A stretch of DNA of 64,000 nucleotides from Sphingobacterium sp. FBM7-1 (lineage in GTDB: Bacteria > Bacteroidota > Bacteroidia > Sphingobacteriales > Sphingobacteriaceae), in the NCBI RefSeq assembly GCF_020687765.1, contig NZ_JAJEWJ010000009.1, positions 1-64,000 on the forward strand. Reading direction: 5' to 3'. Each line of letters starts with the position of its first letter. The first letter of the stretch is position 1. Positions 9,701 through 17,136 of the stretch are shown piece after piece. A program made the position numbers and the translations under genes. The notes beneath the pieces are model-generated. The model saw only the letters and a list, made by a program, of their open reading frames with translations. It did no database searches and was not told the origin of the DNA.

Positions 9701-11422
9701 GAGATAATTGACCAGCACAAATCAAATGATTTACCCAATAAATTATCTGAAATCCTGTTGTTAAGAATGGATAGACGAAATCTAACACCTAAAATATCAG
9801 AAACAGATGACAATAAATTTCTTATAGAGTTTACTCCTAAAATATTTCCAGAGGACCTTAAAAGCGTAAGTGAACAAGCTCGCTCGGAATTTGATGATTT
9901 TTTCAAATATTCCGCATTAAAAACATGGTCGGATTTTTTAATAGGTAGGGAATCGCAAGGTAAGATTGCGAAACATGATGAATACGATAACAATCCTATA
10001 ATTGCTTTATCTGAAACAAGACAGTTGGTCGAAGAAATTAAGTCTGGGGACACTGCGAGAGGAAGAGACCATAGTATCCCTCCATTCACTTGTTCAAAAA
10101 TGCTTATCGAGTATAAAGACAAGTTACAAAAAGAAGACATAGATTTTTGCAAAGAAATAATTACTTCAACTCTGTCACGCCTATTTAGTGACGAATATAA
10201 CTATCAAATAAGTGATGGAGTTGAAGCCTCTTTTCATGCAATTCCGATATTGATAAATGAATATCCTGAAGATGTTGAAAATATTGTTTCAATGATGGTC
10301 TTGGCTCTTTTCGATGAAACACCTCTTGGTGCTTACAAAAGAATCTGTGATTACGTAATTGAGTCAATTCACAAGTCAAAACTGTGGGAACAAAATCAAA
10401 AAGTCGCTCAATCTATATTATTTGGCTATATAAAACTCAAACCGATTTATAAAAAGATTATAGACGGAAAAAGGAAAGAGCAAAGATATTGGAGACGGAT
10501 TCCAAAAAGTTCAATATTAGAAGAACTCGATAAGGCGATTCCTGATTTCAATTTTGAGGAAAACTCATTTGATATAAAAGACATTGAATTACTTGATGTT
10601 CATGGTTTAGGAATCGTTTACCAATTAATTCCTTCTGACACAAAGGATAATATTCATTTAGATATTGTCATACAAACCTTAACCATATTGGCTTCACGGC
10701 TGTTGATAGACAGGAGAGTGTATGAAGAAAAATTTGGAGACGACCATGATATTTTTAAAGTGCGTTTAGGTATTTTCAAAAGATATGCGAATTTTATTCT
10801 TCAAAGAGAAGTAAGTGAGATTGATAAATACCTTACTCCATTTTTGGACTTTTTATCTCCGACAGAAGAAACTTCCTTATTTATTGGAGAAATCATCACT
10901 GCCGAGGATAGTCTAATGAACCGTGAGCAATTTTGGTATATTTGGAATAAACTATTTCCAAAGATTAAGGAACTGTGTGATTATCCAAGAAGTCCATATT
11001 TAAAACAAGTCATAATAAACTATTTATTAGCATGGCAGTTTTGGAAAGATAGAATTGAAGAATGGCATAGCTTAAGCAGAGAGAATTTATCTCTTTATGT
11101 CAACGCTTCCAAGGAGATGGGTCATATCCCTGCGGTATTATATTCTGTTACGAGAGTATTGAACACCGTTGGGTCTAACTTTAAAAATGAGGGGATTGAT
11201 TGGGTATATACTATTGTGTCAAATAATAGGCTACTCCAGCTTGGTGATTTTGAATCAAATACGTTATACTATTTAGAAACGTATTTAAGGAAATTCATTT
11301 TTAACAATAGACAAGAAATCAAAAAAGAAATAAGATTGAAAAACAAGGTCATTCCAATTCTTGAGTTCATGATAGAACGGGGTTCAGTACACGCATATTT
11401 ATTACGTGAAAGTATTTTATAG
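6728..11422 (+). pseudogene. Avs-like STAND NTPase with PD-(D/E)xK nuclease, interrupted by in-frame TGA
   Basis: A single frame of 1565 codons is interrupted only by TGA at 7910-7912 (codon 395). Residues 1-150 look like a PD-(D/E)xK nuclease: Glu in GIETEP (residue 46) and the Q-x-K motif FQAKYY (60-62). Residues 205-390 hold a P-loop NTPase with Walker A GEGGCGKT near 213, Walker B FVIDSAEK near 276 and a TTRY sensor near 309. The remaining 1170 residues are helical repeat-like, with FITHDIYEEWALAKIV shortly after the TGA. This order and length fit the Avs (AVAST) antiphage sensors; Avs4 seems closest from memory, subtype unproven. Avs proteins sense a conserved phage protein and then degrade DNA. 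The stop separates nuclease and NTPase from the sensor, so the gene is probably inactive unless the stop is read through or is a sequencing error. Confidence 0.75.
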
Positions 11423-11434
11423 CAACTTCAAATT

Positions 11435-11735
11435 TAGAATTTCAATTTTCTGGCTTTCTGTTTTTCAGGAATGAAATCATTTTGATATGGACTGTCTTTA
11501 AGTTGATTTAATCGCCTTAAATCTTCCAAAAAAGAGTTCGAGTTCTGTACCAGTGGGTTCACAAACGAAACCACTCAAAAATGAGTGGTTTTTTTGTCCC
11601 CCTAAAGCTGGGATGAGAACCCAGGGGTTCGATTCGGAGAAGGTTACCGATGCACGATTCGTTTAACGCTTTAATGCCCTTAATTATTCCGGAAGGGGTT
11701 TCCGATTATTTTGAGATGTCCCATTTTCAGCATGA
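11435..11735. other. Gene-poor stretch: possible tRNA 3' remnant and minus-strand ORF tail
   Basis: Between the Avs-like gene and fic there is no intact gene. A minus-strand frame (11548 to 11435) reads like a gene tail, with FLEDLRRLNQLKDSPYQ and a stop, but has no start. Overlapping its beginning on the plus strand, around 11534-11550, GAGTTCGAGTTCTGTACCA resembles a tRNA T-arm and acceptor end, and a terminator follows. A second TTCGA-containing piece lies at about 11624-11638. No complete tRNA cloverleaf can be drawn from either. Confidence 0.25.
11568..11596 (+). terminator. Rho-independent terminator
   Basis: AAACCACTCA and TGAGTGGTTT form a ten-pair stem over a loop of about four A residues, followed by a run of seven T. 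It would end plus-strand transcription arriving from the Avs-like gene, 146 bases after its stop. Confidence 0.75.
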
Positions 11736-11736
11736 T

Positions 11737-12828
11737 TTATTGAGCAGTCAACAAATCCATTAATTTATAATTGACATAATAAGTGGATCTACCCATTTTT
11801 TGAGGTGAAAGAATATTGCTAGCGACCAACTTCTTTAGCCATGATGCCGCCGTTTGGCGATGTGCCAATTGTTTTCTTTCTAAAAGTTCTATTTTAAGAT
11901 AAGGCATTGTAAATAGGAGTTGCAATAAATCATAGTTAAAAGAGGATCCCAGTATCTCTTTCATGGATACTTCCATTTCTTCCCTTAGCATTAGCATGGC
12001 ACGAATTTTCCCTGTTGTTAATTGTGCCGTCTCTATCACAGCCGTCAGCATAAACATCACCCAGTCATTCCAATTTCCGTTTTCTGTAACATCTTTAAGC
12101 AACTGGTAATATTCTGTTTTATATTTTACCACATACGAACTAAGATATAATACCGGCTGTGTTAGCAATTTCTGCTGTGAAAGGTATAAAGCATTCAATA
12201 TACGACCTGTTCGGCCATTCCCATCTCCAAATGGATGGATTGCCTCAAATTGGTAATGTATCAAAGCCATCTTTATTAAAGGATCCAGTTCGGAATTTTC
12301 GCTGTCATTGATAAATGTTTCTAAAGCAGTAAGTTTTTCTCTTATCTCATCTTCACAGCAAGGTGGGGTATAAATTACTGATCCGGTAATAGCATTTTTA
12401 AGTGCAGTACCAGGTGTTTTTCTAATACCAGAATCATTCTGCTTTATGGTTTGGACAATCTCGATCAAGGTACTTGAAAGAAGAAGGTTTTCTTGTGACT
12501 GCATTTTTCGTAAACCAACATACAATGCTTCTCGATAACTCAAAACCTCCTTGGCTGCATGATTTGTGGATCCTTCCTCCGTCGCAGCCTTGTATAGTTC
12601 GTCTTGAGTAGTAACAATATTCTCAATGGCAGAACTGTCCTTACTTTCCTGAAGAACAATCGTATTGATTAACAGACTAGGGTCGGGTAACGACTCACAC
12701 AGGCCATTGAGTTCACCTAAATAACGGGATGCCTTGGCCAAATGTCTCAATAGTTCATTAGACTCCGTAAAAGTTACCGGAGGTAAATCAGGAAGGTCAT
12801 TATAGGGAATATCTTTATTATATGCCAT
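11737..12828 (-). CDS. Fic-family AMP transferase with winged-helix tail
   Basis: The 363-residue product (start chosen at the ATG at 12828; an upstream TTG at 12846 lies inside a promoter repeat) has the Fic active site HPFGDGNGRTGR, with catalytic His near residue 198. Near residues 65-71 it carries SSAIENI, the class II inhibitory motif whose Glu blocks ATP. The last 70 residues (HRQTAASWLKKLVASNIL, GRSTYYV) look like a winged-helix DNA-binding domain. Fic proteins of this layout attach AMP to proteins and often repress their own promoter. Four copies of one 9-base repeat lie directly upstream, which fits autoregulation. It stands alone. Confidence 0.9.
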   Translation of the reverse strand: MAYNKDIPYNDLPDLPPVTFTESNELLRHLAKASRYLGELNGLCESLPDPSLLINTIVLQESKDSSAIENIVTTQDELYKAATEEGSTNHAAKEVLSYREALYVGLRKMQSQENLLLSSTLIEIVQTIKQNDSGIRKTPGTALKNAITGSVIYTPPCCEDEIREKLTALETFINDSENSELDPLIKMALIHYQFEAIHPFGDGNGRTGRILNALYLSQQKLLTQPVLYLSSYVVKYKTEYYQLLKDVTENGNWNDWVMFMLTAVIETAQLTTGKIRAMLMLREEMEVSMKEILGSSFNYDLLQLLFTMPYLKIELLERKQLAHRQTAASWLKKLVASNILSPQKMGRSTYYVNYKLMDLLTAQ

Positions 12829-12950
12829 ATGTCGAAGTTTTACCAAAATTTCATCTTTATCATTTACTCATGTCGAATGACTCATCATGAAATAATATTC
12901 ATGTCGAAAATACGAATAAATTTCAACACAAAAATGTTTTCATGTCGAAA
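12828..12950 (-). promoter_or_regulatory. Four spaced direct repeats upstream of fic, likely operator array
   Basis: The plus-strand motif CATGTCGAA occurs at 12869, 12900 and 12941, with a one-mismatch copy (TATGTCGAA) at 12828. Start-to-start spacings are 41, 31 and 41 bases, close to 4, 3 and 4 turns of B-DNA, so all copies face the same side of the helix. Read on the minus strand the motif is TTCGACATG, and the most gene-proximal copy runs straight into the fic start codon. The Fic protein ends in a winged-helix-like domain, so binding by Fic itself is a reasonable inference. Confidence 0.6.
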
Positions 12951-13059
12951 TAGATACACTCCCCCTTTTACTTTCTGAAAGAAATAGAAATTTGAATGAA
13001 TAGCTAAAAGCGCATGAACAATAGTCGCTTTCTAATGTTCAATAACAAAACAAGTAGCT

Positions 13060-13395
13060 ATGTGGGTAGCCGTGCTTCCGTGGAAGATCGGAAAGCTGCA
13101 ATGGGAAGCAGAAATTACCACTGAACGGGTAAATGAGTTTATGGAGTGGCGATCACTCGAAAACTCAGATATAGACAATCGAGGATCGGTGTATTTTAAG
13201 GATGCGGGCAAGTTTGGTACAGCGATACAAGTACGGATTTATTACGCTGCCCCCGGAGGAAAGCCAGGTAAACTGGCAGCTCAACTGGTAAAGCCGGCAT
13301 TTAAGGAAATGATCACGGAAGATATAAAAAACTTTCGGCGGTACATTGAAACCGGTGAAATCCCCACGACAGACGGCCAACCTTCAAACAGCTAA
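13060..13395 (+). pseudogene. Truncated SRPBCC (polyketide cyclase-like) protein
   Basis: The 111-residue frame holds the C-terminal two thirds of a START/SRPBCC lipid-binding fold, with LPWKIGKLQWEAEI, WRSLENSDIDNRG and YFKDAGKFGTAIQVRI. Homologues have about 100 or more extra residues in front, and here the first few residues before LPWKIG are unrelated. It is therefore a 5'-truncated remnant. In related genomes such a gene is often followed by a zinc alcohol dehydrogenase, as it is here, 13 bases on. Both members of the pair are damaged. Confidence 0.65.
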
Positions 13396-13408
13396 AAAAA
13401 AGATTGCC

Positions 13409-14219
13409 ATGAAAGCATAATGTTATATAGGCGTAAATAAACTGAACGTAGAATCAGTAAAAGACCCAGAAATTCTGAATCCGCAAGACGTAATTATAAA
13501 AGTGGTTTACTCATCCGTATGCGGATCAGACCTTCATTACTTGCACGGATATGTTGTTTCCATGAAAGAAGGTGATATCCTCGGCCACGAGTTTACCGGA
13601 AAAGTTATGGAAGTTGGTTCAGGTGTCAAAACGCTAAAAAGAGGTGATCGGGTTGTTGTAGCTCCGAATATCGGCTGCGGGGAATGCTTTTACTGCCAGG
13701 AAAAGGAATGGTCCTTATGTGATAACTCCAATCACAAAGGCAATCTGCAAGAAAAAATAACTGGTTATCCTACAGGAGCATTTTTCGGTTGTTCCCACCT
13801 CTTCGGTAGCTATGCAGGAAGCCATGCAGAATATATCCGCGTTCCGTATGCCGACCACGGATGCTTTAAGATACCGGAAGAGTTAAGCTATGAGCAAGGA
13901 TTATTCGCATCGGATGCAGCCCCTACAGGTTATATGGCAGCAGATATGGCCGTGATGCCGGGAGACGTAGTCGCAGTATGGGGCGCCGGTGCAGTAGGCC
14001 AGATGGCAATAGCCGGTGCCTGGCTTAAAGGCGCATCTAAAGTCATTTGCATAGATAAATATAAATTCCGGCCCAACATTACTCGAGCATATCAAAAAAG
14101 GGGAGCTTGATCCAACATTCCTTAAAACGCACGAATGGACTATTGAACAAGGGAATGAAGGGTACAAAATGTTCGCAAACGATAGGAACAATATCTTAAG
14201 GGGAGTTTTCGCATTATAA
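13409..14219 (+). pseudogene. Zinc-dependent alcohol dehydrogenase, decayed
   Basis: Starting at ATG 13409 the reading is MKA, TAA, then CYIGVNKLNVESV, so a stop replaces codon 4. The next part is well preserved: catalytic-zinc Cys in SVCGSDLH, LGHEFTGKV, the structural zinc cysteines in CGECFYCQEKEWSLC and the NAD-binding AVWGAGAVGQMA. After about residue 220 (VICIDKYKFRP) the sequence jumps, in another frame, to the normal C-terminus (LLEHIKKGELDPTFLKTHEW to GVFAL). Roughly 120 residues are missing. An in-frame stop, deletion and frameshift make this a clear pseudogene of an MDR-family dehydrogenase. Confidence 0.85.
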
Positions 14220-14319
14220 TGGTGTCAAGCTCGATGGTATTTATTTCTTGATAGTTTTCGGGGCGAAAAACTGATTTTTGCCGCTTTTCCGTATCTTGCA
14301 GGAACGAATAAAAGTGTAT

Positions 14320-14652
14320 ATGAAGAACTACTTATTTTTATTGGCCGCTATAGCATTTGAAGTTATCGGAACCTCATTCCTCAAAAAAACAGAACAGTTT
14401 ACAAAGCTATATCCCACCCTTATTTTTATCTGCTCTCTTAGTCTTTCATTCTATTTACTAACCTTTGCCTTAAGGGGAATTCCCGTCGGAATCGCCTATG
14501 CCATTTGGTCGGCCACTGGTATCGTTATCATCTCCCTCATCGGTTATTTTGTTTACAAGGAAACATTAGATTTCCCCGCCATACTCGGAATAAGTCTCAT
14601 CGTTATCGGGGTAGTGGTCATCAACCTGTTCTCCAAATCAAGCACCCATTAA
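14320..14652 (+). CDS. SMR-family multidrug efflux protein (EmrE/QacE type)
   Basis: The 110-residue product spans four membrane helices. The key Glu of the substrate and proton site is in helix 1 (AIAFEVIGTSFLKKTEQF), and helix 3 carries IAYAIWSATGIVIISLIGY, the EmrE/QacE form rather than the SugE form. Such proteins are antiparallel dimers in the inner membrane that exchange protons for quaternary ammonium compounds and other cations. Start chosen at ATG 14320, because an upstream in-frame ATG would add 14 residues that do not fit the family. It sits alone downstream of the decayed dehydrogenase. Confidence 0.88.
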   Translation: MKNYLFLLAAIAFEVIGTSFLKKTEQFTKLYPTLIFICSLSLSFYLLTFALRGIPVGIAYAIWSATGIVIISLIGYFVYKETLDFPAILGISLIVIGVVVINLFSKSSTH

Positions 14653-14686
14653 AGATGGCTTGTTTCTCTAATTAACAAAATGACAA

Positions 14687-15307
14687 ATGGATCTATTTAA
14701 CCAAAGCCCCGATAAAAATAAAAACTGGTTGCCTTATGACGGAACCGTAAATTATTATGGCAAACTACTCCCCCACCAAGAAGCCAATAAATATTTAGAA
14801 ACCTTGCTCCACAGCATCGAATGGCGAAATGACGAAGCGGTAATTTTCGGAAAGAAAATCATCACCAAACGAAAAGTAGCCTGGTATGGAGAAAAGCCCT
14901 TTGCATACACCTACTCCAACAGTACAAAACATGCCTTGCCCTGGACGAAAGAATTATTGGAACTGAAAACAATCATCGAAAAAGAAATCGGCGAAACCTT
15001 TAATTCCTGTTTACTCAACCTGTATCACCACGGCGAAGAAGGAATGGCTTGGCACAGCGACGGAGAGCGCGATTTAAAAAGAGACGGAGCAATAGGTTCC
15101 TTGAGTTTTGGGGCGGAAAGAAAATTTGTATTTAAACACAAGCAAACGAAAGAAAAAGTCGAGTTGGTTTTGGAACACGGCAGCTTGTTGGTCATGAAAG
15201 ACACCACCCAAACGCATTGGCTACACCGATTACCACCCAGCAAAAAAATCATGACCCCGAGAGTGAACTTGACTTTTAGGACGATAGATGTAGGGGGGAT
15301 GATGTAA
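14687..15307 (+). CDS. AlkB-like 2-oxoglutarate and Fe(II) dioxygenase
   Basis: The 206-residue product has the ALKBH2/3-like signature. Iron ligands are His and Asp in MAWHSDGE and a later His in WLHRLPPSKK, and 2-oxoglutarate is bound by the Arg residues of TPRVNLTFR. The segment SCLLNLYHHGEEG precedes the first ligand, as in DNA-repair AlkB proteins. Such enzymes remove methyl groups from damaged bases by oxidation. It starts 34 bases after the SMR gene and may share its transcript. No Ada-like partner is nearby. Confidence 0.9.
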   Translation: MDLFNQSPDKNKNWLPYDGTVNYYGKLLPHQEANKYLETLLHSIEWRNDEAVIFGKKIITKRKVAWYGEKPFAYTYSNSTKHALPWTKELLELKTIIEKEIGETFNSCLLNLYHHGEEGMAWHSDGERDLKRDGAIGSLSFGAERKFVFKHKQTKEKVELVLEHGSLLVMKDTTQTHWLHRLPPSKKIMTPRVNLTFRTIDVGGMM

Positions 15308-15510
15308 AATAGGCCTTTAGAGATCAATTTGTCTCTTTGTAAGTGAGCTGTGCTCAGTTATCCTTTCAATACGAAGTTTATTTTTGCCACACGGCCACTG
15401 GTAACTTAAAGACTATTTAAGTAACATTGAGTACACGTAACCCTAAATTAAAACGACAACTACTATTGACCTTAAACTCGCATAACCCCATCAGGAGACA
15501 CTTATCTAAA

Positions 15511-15966
15511 TCAATCTGTTAAATTTTGTATATCATCAAGATCCTTAAGTCGGCTACTCGCTTGTTTTGCTTTGATCAATTGATTTTTATGGATTGTTCG
15601 GATAGAAAGTAAATCGTCCTCAAAAACGACAGCATTTGAGTAGGTCTCATCAAAAAGAAGACCTTTTACTTTTACCATGATATCAATAGCCACGGGTGGT
15701 ATTCCAAAGGTAAAAACATCCCAGTTCGGATGATTTAGAAAATTTTCTTCCGTCATATCAAAGACGGGCATCCCAAATTCTTCAAAAGCGCACTTTAGTC
15801 TCTGATAGTTCTCCTTCGTACGGTCTATCCATATATCCATATCTCCGGTTGTTCGGGAATAACCGTGCAATATAACAGCAAATCCCCCAATAAGTACGTA
15901 CCTAACCTGATGCTTATTGAGCATAAACAAAAAGTTCCGAAAATCATCGTTGAAAATATTGCCCAT
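15511..15966 (-). CDS. Nucleotidyltransferase-fold protein (MNT/AbiEii-like)
   Basis: The 151-residue product has the polymerase-beta-type nucleotidyltransferase core: LIGGFAVILHGYSRTTGDMD with GG and the D-x-D pair, and a third Asp in VAIDIMVKVKG. This places it in the family around MNT antitoxins and AbiEii toxins. It follows a small basic protein by 11 bases on the same strand, so the two are cotranscribed. Such pairs are candidate toxin-antitoxin or defence modules; which partner would be toxic cannot be told. Confidence 0.75.
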   Translation of the reverse strand: MGNIFNDDFRNFLFMLNKHQVRYVLIGGFAVILHGYSRTTGDMDIWIDRTKENYQRLKCAFEEFGMPVFDMTEENFLNHPNWDVFTFGIPPVAIDIMVKVKGLLFDETYSNAVVFEDDLLSIRTIHKNQLIKAKQASSRLKDLDDIQNLTD

Positions 15967-15977
15967 ATCATTCCATA

Positions 15978-16181
15978 CTAATGGTGAGATCTAGCATTGA
16001 ACTTTGTACGATCTATTTTTGGAGGGTTATGCAATGGATAGTTGTAGGCAACACTATTCAAATAAGCAGCAATTTTCAATCTTTCTTTCCAAGTTAACTT
16101 GGCATAATAAGACCTGTGATTAGCGGCTTGTGTTGCCGTCTGACCTTTAAAAGCCGTTCGATCCAGTCTAAATTGATCCAT
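15978..16181 (-). CDS. Small basic protein paired with the nucleotidyltransferase
   Basis: The 67-residue product starts MDQFRLDRTAFKGQTATQAA (ATG 16181 preferred over a TTG two codons upstream). It has an aromatic, basic middle (SYYAKLTWKERLKIAAYLN) and no membrane segment or known motif. It is the first gene of a two-gene operon with the nucleotidyltransferase downstream. I recall similar pairs in other Bacteroidota genomes but cannot name the family. Confidence 0.55.
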   Translation of the reverse strand: MDQFRLDRTAFKGQTATQAANHRSYYAKLTWKERLKIAAYLNSVAYNYPLHNPPKIDRTKFNARSHH

Positions 16182-16472
16182 ACTCAAATGTATAAAAATA
16201 AAATTAGATTTAGTTGTATTGTCCTAAGCTGATTTAGCTATAGCTTATACAACTTGCTCATATACCTGGTAGCAATACGCTATCTGAAATAGAGCGGAGA
16301 AAGGCACTGGGAAGATTGCTTCAAAGGCGGGGACGGGATAATCCGGTCTTACCCTAGACGAGCATCCTGATTTGTCTGAGAAGAGAAATCGCAATATCTA
16401 ATAAGGTTACCTGAAGTCGCAGATATATTTAAAATAGACAATGTGAATATGGGGATAAAAAAATGTCTCAAC

Positions 16473-16508
16473 GGCTGAATTAGCACGCTACCGAACGGTA
16501 ATTCAGCC
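16473..16508. other. Nested inverted repeat
   Basis: GGCTGAATTA at 16473-16482 pairs with TAATTCAGCC at 16499-16508, and the loop contains the shorter palindrome TACCGAACGGTA, which overlaps the right arm. No T run follows, so it is not a typical terminator. It sits at the left edge of the 21-bp repeat block. The 290 bases before it (16182-16472) contain no gene that I can support. Confidence 0.4.
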
Positions 16509-16561
16509 ATTTTGCTTATTGCAAATCTAACACCATTCTTCCGACGACAAGGAAAATCCAC

Positions 16562-17087
16562 GTACTACATCGTCTTGGCGGCGGGGTACTTCGAGCTGGC
16601 GGCGGGGTATCTGAAGATACTGTTGGGCTACCGGATGTTCTTGTCGACCAACGTAATCGTACAGAAGGTGTTCTTCGGCTTCAATTCGGAGCTATGCACG
16701 TTCCATTACTTCATCAGCCTCCTCTCTTCGAACGTGTCCGTTACAGACTCGGTCGATCACTTTACCCAGTTGGAGTTCTACATGATCGTTTCACGGTACT
16801 ACGGAATGCTGCTGCCCTCATGAGCGTTCCATGAGGGGTCCTGACCTTCGCCATTGTCCGACCAATAGATAGCGTAGGACGAATCAGCATGAAGGTAGGA
16901 CACAGGTAATATATATTACTCCTTCAAGATCACCAAGTACTACTTCGGCTGTCCGACTTCCTCCTTCTTGATCACCAACGCGTCCGACCAGACCAAGAAG
17001 TAGTTCTTCAGCCTAGTCAGATAGTGTGTCGCCATGTCCATATACCTCGCCGACGAGTTCATGTACTCCGCCGAAATACGAATATTC
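16562..17087. repeat. Degenerate 21-bp tandem repeat block of unknown origin
   Basis: Cut into 21-base units, two stretches line up: 16562-16835 (about 12 units after a first 24-base unit) and 16916-17087 (8 units). Units tend to start GTACT or CTCC and keep TC or TT at fixed positions; the clearest neighbours share GGCGGCGGGGTA at 16575 and 16596. In one plus-strand frame each unit reads as a heptad beginning Val-Leu (VLRAGGG, VLRLQFG, VLLRLSD, VLRRNTN). Between the stretches (16836-16915) the pattern fades. No convincing gene is present: several frames are open in the first half but none has a start, homology or a normal end. Confidence 0.55.
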
Positions 17088-17136
17088 TAGAGAGACCAAT
17101 CCGAAAAAAGCAAGGGTACAATCAGTGAATCTCCTA

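Noticed and set aside
9679-10152. 157-codon minus-strand ORF inside the Avs-like gene
   Set aside because: It is Ser-, Leu- and Ile-rich antisense noise from an AT-rich coding region.
11620-11645. Complete tRNA gene at the second TTCGA motif
   Set aside because: The arms around the loop do not pair and no anticodon arm can be drawn.
16512-16823. Plus-strand ORF of 103 codons in the 21-bp repeat block
   Set aside because: Its residues follow the 21-base period, other frames are equally open, and there is no family match or clear translation start, so it is better explained by the repeat.
16836-16915. CRISPR-like array in the repeat block
   Set aside because: Units are directly adjacent and degenerate, with no constant repeat and unique spacer pattern and no cas genes nearby.
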